Shown here in pieces: positions 9,323-16,197 of a stretch of DNA of 64,000 nucleotides. The position numbers were made by a program, and so were the translations under genes. Source of the stretch: Berryella intestinalis (lineage in GTDB: Bacteria; Actinomycetota; Coriobacteriia; Coriobacteriales; Eggerthellaceae); contig NZ_CP009302.1 in the NCBI RefSeq assembly GCF_000814825.1, forward strand, positions 124,001 to 188,000. The letters are read 5' to 3'. Position 1 is the first letter of the stretch. Each line of letters opens with the position of its first letter. Under the pieces are notes generated by a model. The model was not told where the DNA came from. It saw only the letters and a list, made by a program, of their open reading frames with translations, and did no database searches.

Positions 9323-10010
9323 CGACGATGAGGGCATGCGGTACCTCATCGAGCGGATCGTGCGCAAGGCCGGGTACAGTTTCTGCAGTGCGACCTGCGG
9401 GGAAGAGGGGCTCGAGCGGCTTCGGGCCGAACGGCCCGACCTGCTTATCCTGGATGTGATGCTGCCCGATATCAACGGGTTCGAGATCTGCCGGATCATA
9501 CGCAGCGAGGGGCGCCGCGTGCCCATCATGTTCCTCACGGCCAAGGGCGACATCGTGGACAAGAGCGTGGGCTTCAACGCCGGTGCCGACGACTACCTGG
9601 TCAAACCCTTTCTTCCCGAAGAGCTGTTGCTACGCCTCAAAGCTCACCTGCGTCGACGCGAGCGCGATGCCGAGCAGCTCGAGCGGGCCGCCGAGGCCAA
9701 GGCGGTGTTTCGCGTGGGGGGATTCGAGCTTCACTTCGGCAAATACTACGTGAGCGTCGACGGCCGCAGCGTTCCCCTGTCCTCTCGGGAGTTCGAGTTG
9801 CTGGAGTTTCTGGCATCCGACCCGGGCAATGTGTTCACGCGCGACCAGATCCTGCAGCATGTGTGGGGAAGCGCGGAGGCGGCCGATCCCAACAGCATCA
9901 CGGTGTTCGTGAGGAAGATCCGCGAGAAGATCGAGGAGGATCCCTCCAAGCCGCGCTACCTCATAACCGTGTGGCGCGTGGGGTACAAGATCGCCGATCG
10001 GCTTCCCTGA
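9300..10010 (+). CDS. OmpR/PhoB-family response regulator
   Basis: The protein has 236 residues from the GTG at 9300, which overlaps the kinase gene by 23 bases and follows AGGGAAGGGAGC. An ATG at 9276 is a possible alternative. The receiver domain shows the acidic pocket (LIDDD), phosphoacceptor Asp52 (ILDVML), the Thr of FLTAKGD, and Lys102 (LVKPF). A winged-helix domain follows: SREFELLEFLAS, then RDQILQHVWG, and the terminal WRVGYKIAD hairpin. It is the cognate partner of the overlapping haem-motif kinase, with DNA targets probably in the upstream dms operon. Confidence 0.92.
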   Translation: MAKIMLIDDDEGMRYLIERIVRKAGYSFCSATCGEEGLERLRAERPDLLILDVMLPDINGFEICRIIRSEGRRVPIMFLTAKGDIVDKSVGFNAGADDYLVKPFLPEELLLRLKAHLRRRERDAEQLERAAEAKAVFRVGGFELHFGKYYVSVDGRSVPLSSREFELLEFLASDPGNVFTRDQILQHVWGSAEAADPNSITVFVRKIREKIEEDPSKPRYLITVWRVGYKIADRLP

Positions 10011-10063
10011 CGCGCACATGGGAATTTTGTGAGGAGGCCGCCGGGGATAATGCGATTCCGATA

Positions 10064-10093
10064 TTGACGAAAATGCCTGTTCGACCGTACAAT
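10064..10093 (+). promoter_or_regulatory. Promoter of rplM-rpsI
   Basis: TTGACG (10064-10069) and TACAAT (10088-10093) are separated by 18 bp, a good sigma-70-type promoter. It leaves a leader of about 200 bases before rplM, long enough for a ribosomal-protein leader structure; I could not fold one with confidence. Confidence 0.7.
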
Positions 10094-10298
10094 ACTCGGG
10101 TTCGCTTTCAAAAGCCCCGTGACGCAGGCGAATCGGAAGCACCGTGCGAAGGAGTCCAGGCCCGAGCAGGTGAGTCGGCGTAGGAAACCGGCATCCGTAT
10201 GATCTGCACTTTTGAAAACCAACACCCCGCGCAGGCGGGAGAGGTTCACCGCAACGTATGTTGCAGCGAATTTCGAACAGGTATTTGGAGGAATAGAA

Positions 10299-10733
10299 GT
10301 GAAGACGTACTACGCAAAGCCCCTTGAGGTTGAGCGCAACTGGGTCTTGATCGACGCTGAAGATCAGATCTTGGGTCGCGTCGCTGTCGAAGCGGCTAAG
10401 ATTCTGCGCGGCAAGAACAAGCCTCAGTACACTCCTCACGTTGATACCGGTGACTTCGTGGTCATCATCAACGCCGAGAAGATCCGCGTGACCGGCAACA
10501 AGGCCACCGATAAGCGCTACTATCGCCACAGCGGTTACCCCGGCGGGCTCAAGTCCGAGTCCTTCAACGAGGCCATCGCCAAGCACCCCGAGCGCGTGCT
10601 CGAGCATGCCGTCAAGGGCATGCTTCCCAAGAACACGCTCGGTCGCGCGATGGGTAAGAAGCTCAAGGTGTACGCTGGCCCCGAGCATCCCCATGCGGCC
10701 CAGCAGCCTCGCGAGTTCAAGATGGAGGGCTAG
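10299..10733 (+). CDS. rplM: Ribosomal protein L13
   Basis: The protein has 144 residues and is recognised over its full length: [15 protein letters not shown] at the N-terminus, the central [16 protein letters not shown], and [21 protein letters not shown] near the C-terminus. It is part of the 50S subunit. The GTG at 10299 is preceded by GGAGGA (10287-10292) at correct spacing, whereas the longer open frame upstream has no ribosome site. It is followed two bases later by rpsI, the conserved L13-S9 operon. Confidence 0.97.
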   Translation: MKTYYAKPLEVERNWVLIDAEDQILGRVAVEAAKILRGKNKPQYTPHVDTGDFVVIINAEKIRVTGNKATDKRYYRHSGYPGGLKSESFNEAIAKHPERVLEHAVKGMLPKNTLGRAMGKKLKVYAGPEHPHAAQQPREFKMEG

Positions 10734-10735
10734 TC

Positions 10736-11128
10736 ATGGCAAATGAAGCTTTGTATTACGGCACTGGCCGTAGGAAGAACGCCACGGCTCGCGTTCGTCT
10801 GGTTCCCGGCACGGGCAAGGTGACCGTTAACGGTCGCGAGGCCCTCGACTACTTCGGCCGCCAGGCCCTGGTCGACTTCGCGGTCGCTCCCTTCAAGGTG
10901 ACCGATACCGAAGGCCATTTCGACGTTATCGCCCTTCTGAACGGCGGCGGCATCTCCGGTCAGGCCGGGGCTCTGCGCCACGGCATCTCCCGCGCCCTCC
11001 TGGGTGCCGGCGAGTACCGTCCCGAGCTGAAGAAGGCCGGCTTCCTCACGCGCGACCCCCGTATGGTCGAACGCAAGAAGTACGGTCTGAAGAAGGCTCG
11101 CAAGCGTCCGCAGTTCTCCAAGCGCTAA
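10736..11128 (+). CDS. rpsI: Ribosomal protein S9
   Basis: The protein has 130 residues of the 30S subunit. The start [16 protein letters not shown], the internal [15 protein letters not shown] and the basic tail ending [12 protein letters not shown] are typical of S9; the tail reaches the decoding site. It lies two bases after rplM and is followed by a strong terminator. Confidence 0.97.
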   Translation: MANEALYYGTGRRKNATARVRLVPGTGKVTVNGREALDYFGRQALVDFAVAPFKVTDTEGHFDVIALLNGGGISGQAGALRHGISRALLGAGEYRPELKKAGFLTRDPRMVERKKYGLKKARKRPQFSKR

Positions 11129-11153
11129 GCGTTCCTGCAGAATCTGCATATTC

Positions 11154-11187
11154 GGAACCCGTCGGATTTTCGGCGGGTTCCTTTCTT
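11154..11187 (+). terminator. Rho-independent terminator of rplM-rpsI
   Basis: An 11-bp stem (GGAACCCGTCG with CGGCGGGTTCC, one G-U pair) encloses GATTTT and is followed by TTTCTTT. Confidence 0.88.
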
Positions 11188-11282
11188 TCGGGCCGCGGCG
11201 CGTTTCTTTTGCTGCCGGATGGATCCAGGTGCGCCCTCGCTGGATTTGCGGGTGGGTCAAGGTTCGGTTTTAGGTAGAATGA

Positions 11283-11316
11283 AGCGACCGCAGCGCGAAG
11301 CCGCGGTCGCTTTTTC
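11283..11316 (+). terminator. Terminator-like hairpin in the LuxR leader
   Basis: A perfect 9-bp stem (AGCGACCGC with GCGGTCGCT) with an 11-base loop is followed by TTTTTCT. It ends 18 bases before the LuxR start at 11335 and begins just after a TAGAAT (11275-11280) that could be a -10. It is therefore either a second terminator for rpsI or a leader terminator of the LuxR gene. Confidence 0.75.
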
Positions 11317-11334
11317 TAAAACGAAAGTTGCTTG

Positions 11335-12885
11335 ATGACTGGGATCTCGCGCTCGAACGGCACTACCGCTTTCAATGCAGGCTGGACGTCTTGCCTACCG
11401 GCTCTTGGGCTGGGCCTGCTATTTGCGTCGTTCCTCTCCGTGATCGAGCGGTCAACGGCCCCGACGTTCCTGGCGGTCCCCGAGGGTCTGCCCGGTCTCG
11501 CGCTGGTTCCCGCGGTGGGGGATGCGCATGCGCTATTCGTGTCCTCTTCGATGGTGGGGGCGGTTCTCGCGGGCGTTGTCGCGGCGCTGTGGTTGCATCG
11601 CCGGCCTTCGGGCTCGGGCGATGGGGCTTTGCCGGGTCGCGCGCTGTCAGCGGTCCAAGCCGCCTTCATGGCCTTCGGGTTTGCGGGGGCGCTCTCCATT
11701 CAGCTGACGGGTGGAGGCGCGGTTGCCTCCACCTTGTGCGGATTGCTGTTCGGTGCCGGTGGGCTTGCCGGGGCGGTGGGGTGGTCGGCTCTCGTTGCGA
11801 GGTCGTTTCCCGACTCTTATGCGCTGCACGGATCCTCCGCCATCGCTGTGGCCGGCGTTCTGACGGCAGTATCCTCTCTCTTCGACGGCATAGGAACGGT
11901 GACGTACGCGGCTCTGCTGGCCGCAGCTCAGTTTGCCCTGGTCGCGGCGGTGCGGCGCACGTCGCGCGATAGGTTGGGATCCGAATGCGAACCGGCTGTG
12001 CCGGGCGAGGGGAAAGCGGCGGGCCGCCTTCCTTTCGGGGACCTCGCGCTTTCCTTGGGCGGTGGGCTTCTGGTGCTGCTCATAGCCGGCCTTTCCTGGG
12101 ATCCGAGGCTTGCCGGGATCGAAGGGCAGGCCGAGGCGCTCGGCCGGCTGGTCTCGGCGGCGGGCACGGTGTTGGTAGGGGTCGCGGCGGCCCTCGTCTC
12201 GGCTCGGTGCGGCCAGGAGCGCTTCTTCTCCATCTGGTGCGGTGCGGTGTATCCGTTTTCCGTCGTCCTCACGCTGGTCCTGCCGTCGTTCGGGCGCTTC
12301 GCCTGGTTCGTGGCCGCAGCCGCGCCCGTCGGGTTTGCGGCCATCCTCGTTGCCGCCTGGTGCTCAACGGCCCGCATAGCGGTTCGGGCCGGTCGCCGAC
12401 TGGTGCCGGCGTTTCTGGCGGGCTATACCTTGTCGGGCTTGGCGTTTGCCACGGGATTGCAGCTCATCGCCGTCATCGGGGGTGAGGGTCAGCTGCTGTG
12501 CCTGGTTTTGGCCGCTCTGTATCTGGGGATACTCGCAGCGTCGTTCGCGCGGGGAGGGACGCTGATGTTCGCGCCCTCGGGCGCTTCGGAGCCGAAGGAT
12601 TTCGCAGCCGATGCCGAGGGCGGGGCCGGGGGACGGCCCGCCGTTGCCGAACAGCTCGCCGATCGCTGCAGCGCCATTGCAGCGGACAAGGGCCTTTCCA
12701 AGCGCGAGAGCGAAGTGTTTCGCTATTTGGCGCGCGGGTACACCCAGGCCTATATCGCCGAGCAGCTTTTCATCTCCGAGAACACGGTGCGCACCCACGT
12801 TCGCCGCATCCATGCGAAGCTCGGCGTGTCGTCGCGTTCCGAGTTGCTCGAACTGGTCGACTTACCTGATCAAACGGACGGCTAA
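11335..12885 (+). CDS. Membrane-bound LuxR-family transcriptional regulator
   Basis: The protein has 516 residues. The first 400 residues contain about twelve hydrophobic helices separated by short Arg/Glu-rich loops. The C-terminus is a GerE helix-turn-helix: LSKRESEVFRYLARGYT, then ISENTVRTHVRRIHAKLGVS. A TTG one codon upstream is possible, but the ATG is preferred. There is no clear Shine-Dalgarno; the start lies right behind a terminator-like hairpin. It is co-directional with the Tat flavoprotein at 13061 and the cytochrome at 15330 and is their likely regulator. Membrane location and DNA binding are inferred from family architecture; the signal is unknown. Confidence 0.83.
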   Translation: MTGISRSNGTTAFNAGWTSCLPALGLGLLFASFLSVIERSTAPTFLAVPEGLPGLALVPAVGDAHALFVSSSMVGAVLAGVVAALWLHRRPSGSGDGALPGRALSAVQAAFMAFGFAGALSIQLTGGGAVASTLCGLLFGAGGLAGAVGWSALVARSFPDSYALHGSSAIAVAGVLTAVSSLFDGIGTVTYAALLAAAQFALVAAVRRTSRDRLGSECEPAVPGEGKAAGRLPFGDLALSLGGGLLVLLIAGLSWDPRLAGIEGQAEALGRLVSAAGTVLVGVAAALVSARCGQERFFSIWCGAVYPFSVVLTLVLPSFGRFAWFVAAAAPVGFAAILVAAWCSTARIAVRAGRRLVPAFLAGYTLSGLAFATGLQLIAVIGGEGQLLCLVLAALYLGILAASFARGGTLMFAPSGASEPKDFAADAEGGAGGRPAVAEQLADRCSAIAADKGLSKRESEVFRYLARGYTQAYIAEQLFISENTVRTHVRRIHAKLGVSSRSELLELVDLPDQTDG

Positions 12886-13060
12886 TCGATTTCCGTGATG
12901 CTTTGACCAGGGGTTGCGAGGAAAAAATCATCGCTTTCGGTGATACCTAGGCGCAAGGGGTCGGGCGATACTTTTCTCCAGTTGGGAAGGTGGGGGAGTC
13001 CTTCGGACCCGCTTCGGGCGGGTATGAGGGCGCTCCTTCCAAACATCAGAAGGAGGAAAG

Positions 13061-14917
13061 ATGAACAAGGGAATCTCGCGCCGCGACCTCTTCAAGTTCG
13101 GAGGCATCGCCGCAGTGGGCGCGGCCGGTGCGGCGGCTTTGGGGGGCTGCTCTCCGAAGGCGGCCGGTTCGAGCGCCAAGGAGGAGGCTGCGTCCACGGT
13201 CCTCGAGGGCTATTGCGCTCCCGACGGCGGTTGGCTGGGGTCGGCCCCCGACGTGAAGGCGACTTCGACCGTAGATTGCGACGTGCTGGTGGCGGGTTCG
13301 GGCCATGCGGGCATCCAGGCCGCTTTGGCTGCTGCCGAAGGGGGCGCCAAGGTAGTGGTGATCGATCTGGTCACCGAGGAGAACCGCAAGGTCAAGGGCG
13401 AGGACATCGGACACGTCAACTCCCAGTGGCTGATCGACCAGGGGTATGGCCCCTACAACGTGGGCGAAGTGACCGCCGAGTTCGTTAAGCGCACCGCCGG
13501 TCGCGTGAACCCCGAGATCATCCGCAAGTTCGTTGCGAATTCCGGCGAGATGTTCGACCATACGGCCGCTTTGGTGCAGTGGCCCGACAGCCGCATCAAG
13601 GTCACCGAGACCGCCGACCCCAGCATCTCTCCGCTCGATCCCAGCCAGTGCATCTGCCAGGTGCCCGGCATCGCCGCCGACGGTCCGGTCGAGTACCCCA
13701 TCGTGCGCGGCGACTATAAGTCCTGGGCTGCGGTCGCCCAGTTCATGGGCCCCATTCAGCACGAAGAGTTCCCCGGCGTCGCCGCGTTTTCCCGCCTCGA
13801 CGAGTTCCAGCAGTTCGCAATCCTGAAAGCCCAGGATCTCGGCGCCGAGTGGCACTACGAGACCAGCGCCGTGAAGCTGGTGCAGGAGTCCGAGGGCGGG
13901 AAGGTGACCGGGTTGGTCGCCAAGAAGGCCGACGGCTCGTACGTGCAGTACAACACCAAGATCGGCGTCATCCTGTGCACGGGGGACTATGCGGCCAACG
14001 TCGACATGGTCTACAACCTCAACACCGAGATCTCCGAGTGGGCCCTGCGCAACGGCGAGACCAAAGACGATCTCAAGGGCTTTTCGACGTGCGACGGCAT
14101 CGGCCAGCGCATGGCGTGCTGGGCGGGCGGCGAGATGGAGCCCTCTCCGCGCCCGGTGATGGTGAACGGCGGCGGCGGAGACGGTCCCTGGGGCACCACG
14201 CCGTATCTGTGGCTGAACAACGACGGCAAACGCTATATGGACGAAGCCCAGATCCCCGCGGCGTGGCCGGCCACCCTGCGCCAGCCCAAGGGCATCATCT
14301 GCACCGTGACCGACGCCGACTGGTACGAGACCATGAAGAACGCGGGCCTCGATCACGGCGCCCCGAACTACGGTCGCCCCGTGTACTACGAAGAGCTCAT
14401 CGAGGACATGAACAACGTGCCCGTCGGCAGCAAGGAGGGCGGCAAGTGCCGCACCTGCACCATCGCCGAGCGCATGATGTCCACGGTGTATGCGGCCAAC
14501 ACGCTTGACGAGCTGGCCGACCTGGCGGGCTATACCGGCGAGGCCAAGCAGAACTTCCTCAAAACCATCGAAGAGTACAACAAGATGTGCGAGGCGGGAG
14601 AGGACACGCAGTACGGTAAGGACCCTCTATTCATGAAGGCCATCAAGACCCCGCCCTTCTACGCGTGCCCGACCAAGAACGAGCGCCGCGTGAACGCCGG
14701 TCTGGTCACCCTGGCGGGGGTTACCTGCAACGAGAACCTGGAAGTCATGAACGCCTCGACCGACGAGCCCATCGGAGGGCTGTGGGCGGCGGGCAACTGC
14801 CTGGGGGGCCGCTACGGCACCGGGTACGCCACGCCGTTTGCGGGCAACTCCATCGGCATGGCGATGACCCACGGCCGCGTTGCCGGAAAGCTCGCCACGG
14901 GACAGGCCGTCCTCTAG
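13061..14917 (+). CDS. Tat-exported lipoprotein FAD-dependent reductase
   Basis: The protein has 618 residues and starts after AGAAGGAGGAAAG. A Tat motif SRRDLF (6-11) and lipobox LGGC with Cys30 predict an exported, lipid-anchored protein. After the WLGSAPDV linker an FAD-binding Rossmann segment is seen (VDCDVLVAGSGHAGIQ, then KVVVIDL). The C-terminal FAD-contact segment reads GGLWAAGNCLGGRYGTGYAT, as in fumarate reductase/succinate dehydrogenase flavoproteins. Unlike soluble fumarate reductases it has no fused haem domain; the multihaem cytochrome at 15330 could supply electrons. The substrate is unknown, with enoate-type acceptors such as fumarate, urocanate or cinnamates typical for the family. 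Transcription ends at the strong hairpin at 14931. Confidence 0.87.
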   Translation: MNKGISRRDLFKFGGIAAVGAAGAAALGGCSPKAAGSSAKEEAASTVLEGYCAPDGGWLGSAPDVKATSTVDCDVLVAGSGHAGIQAALAAAEGGAKVVVIDLVTEENRKVKGEDIGHVNSQWLIDQGYGPYNVGEVTAEFVKRTAGRVNPEIIRKFVANSGEMFDHTAALVQWPDSRIKVTETADPSISPLDPSQCICQVPGIAADGPVEYPIVRGDYKSWAAVAQFMGPIQHEEFPGVAAFSRLDEFQQFAILKAQDLGAEWHYETSAVKLVQESEGGKVTGLVAKKADGSYVQYNTKIGVILCTGDYAANVDMVYNLNTEISEWALRNGETKDDLKGFSTCDGIGQRMACWAGGEMEPSPRPVMVNGGGGDGPWGTTPYLWLNNDGKRYMDEAQIPAAWPATLRQPKGIICTVTDADWYETMKNAGLDHGAPNYGRPVYYEELIEDMNNVPVGSKEGGKCRTCTIAERMMSTVYAANTLDELADLAGYTGEAKQNFLKTIEEYNKMCEAGEDTQYGKDPLFMKAIKTPPFYACPTKNERRVNAGLVTLAGVTCNENLEVMNASTDEPIGGLWAAGNCLGGRYGTGYATPFAGNSIGMAMTHGRVAGKLATGQAVL

Positions 14918-14930
14918 GTTTCACGGGGGC

Positions 14931-14963
14931 GCGGGTGGGGAGGCTCTCCCCACCCGCGTTTTT
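14931..14963 (+). terminator. Rho-independent terminator after the flavoprotein
   Basis: A perfect 11-bp stem (GCGGGTGGGGA with TCCCCACCCGC) has a 5-base loop and is followed by GTTTTTG. It separates the flavoprotein from the cytochrome gene, which therefore probably has its own promoter. Confidence 0.92.
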
Positions 14964-15329
14964 GTGTAAAAAAGCGGCGGATTATGCGAATCACCCGTTT
15001 CCTTGAGGTCTTTTCCTGCGGAAATGTAAAAAAATCCCCCCTTTATGGTGATACCCAAAACGGTGCATCGGGGGCATAATCTACACTCGATGGAAAGTCC
15101 GATTCGCTCGGAACCGGGGTTCCCATCGCATCCGGACGAACTTTCGCCCATCGACGCCTCCGCCCTCGGGGTTCCGCTTCCTCGGAACTTGCGGAGAGCT
15201 TCGATGGGGCATGCGAAGCTTCGCATGGGATGCTGTCGCGAAGGAGGGGGTGTCTCCCGAGCGGCGAGGTAGGTAGCGTAGAGGGCGCTGCCTGGAAAAA
15301 AAGGTCTCGATCAGACAAGGGAGTTGATA
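14964..15329. other. Intergenic region upstream of the cytochrome gene
   Basis: These 366 bases have no convincing gene. They contain GGTGATACC (15047-15055), also found upstream of the flavoprotein at 12939-12947, and a possible -10 CATAAT (15075-15080) with no good -35, consistent with activator-dependent transcription. This would leave a leader of about 240 bases before the cytochrome start. Confidence 0.5.
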
Positions 15330-16019
15330 ATGGACGAGAACAACAACGTTGAGCCCGCACCCAAGAAGCCGAAGAAGAACCGCCTGGTGATCCTCGGCGT
15401 CGTGGCCGTGGTCGTGGTTGCCCTGGGCATTGGGTTCTGGCAGTGGCACAACACCGCCGGCTTCTGCTCGGCTATCTGCCACACGCCGATGGACGAGTAC
15501 TACGACACGTGGGCCAACGGCACGACCGACCGCATGGGCAACGCGGTTTCCAACCCGAACGGGATGCTGGCGTATGCTCACGCGAACTACGACGAGGCTG
15601 GCAACGCCGTCGAGCACGGCGCCGGCATGCAGTGCATGGGCTGCCACGTTCCCACCATCAGCGAGCAGGTCTCCGAAGCGGCCGCCTGGGTTTCCGGCAA
15701 CTACGAGTACCCGCTTGAGGCCCATACGCTCGACGACCTTGTCGCCGCTCGAGGCCTCGAGGACAGCACCCAGTTCTGCATCAACAGCGGCTGCCACTCC
15801 GACCTGCAGGAGAAAAGCGCATTCGTCCAGTCCACTGCGGCGATCGACGCCAAGCGCAACCCGCACTCCATGCCCCACGGCGATGTGGCGTGCACCGAGT
15901 GCCACCATGGCCACACCGTTTCGGTGAACTACTGCACCAACTGCCACAACGACTCCGTCGTTCCCGATGGTTGGATGAACGCCAAGGACTACAAGAAGCT
16001 GATGGGCTCCTCCAAGTAG
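15330..16019 (+). CDS. Membrane-anchored multihaem c-type cytochrome (NapC/NrfH-like)
   Basis: The protein has 229 residues; the ATG follows AAGGGAG. A Lys-rich cytoplasmic start leads into one membrane helix (about 19-38), leaving the rest outside. Five possible haem sites are seen: CSAICH (46-51, three residues between the Cys), CMGCH (102-106), CINSGCH (150-156, four between), CTECH (188-192) and CTNCH (202-206). Three are standard and two have wider spacing. Small cytochromes of this type oxidise menaquinol and pass electrons to exported reductases, here most likely the flavoprotein at 13061. It is bounded by terminators on both sides, so it may be expressed separately and serve several flavoproteins. 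Confidence 0.85.
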   Translation: MDENNNVEPAPKKPKKNRLVILGVVAVVVVALGIGFWQWHNTAGFCSAICHTPMDEYYDTWANGTTDRMGNAVSNPNGMLAYAHANYDEAGNAVEHGAGMQCMGCHVPTISEQVSEAAAWVSGNYEYPLEAHTLDDLVAARGLEDSTQFCINSGCHSDLQEKSAFVQSTAAIDAKRNPHSMPHGDVACTECHHGHTVSVNYCTNCHNDSVVPDGWMNAKDYKKLMGSSK

Positions 16020-16045
16020 GAAAAGCTCTTCCCTTCTTGCAACGC

Positions 16046-16080
16046 AGAGGCCGGACCCTTCGGGGTTCGGCCTCTTTTTC
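16046..16080 (+). terminator. Rho-independent terminator of the cytochrome gene
   Basis: A 13-bp stem (AGAGGCCGGACCC with GGGTTCGGCCTCT, one G-U pair) is closed by a stable C(TTCG)G tetraloop and followed by TTTTTC. Confidence 0.93.
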
Positions 16081-16128
16081 TCTGCGGAAGGGCGCCAAGT
16101 TGTCAGTCGTCTGTCAGTTCATGGAACG

Positions 16129-16176
16129 ATCACTATATCTGGTATCTTCTGACCTCGTTAACCACTAGGTATATTG
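16129..16176 (+). promoter_or_regulatory. Pair of candidate NrdR boxes before nrdA
   Basis: ATCACTATATCTGGTA (16129-16144) closely matches the NrdR box pattern. ACCACTAGGTATATTG (16161-16176) is a weaker second match, starting 32 bases downstream. Paired boxes about three helical turns apart are typical of NrdR-controlled ribonucleotide reductase operons. The nrdR gene is not in this window. Confidence 0.5.
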
Positions 16177-16197
16177 CGAATCGTCAGGAGTTCATCG

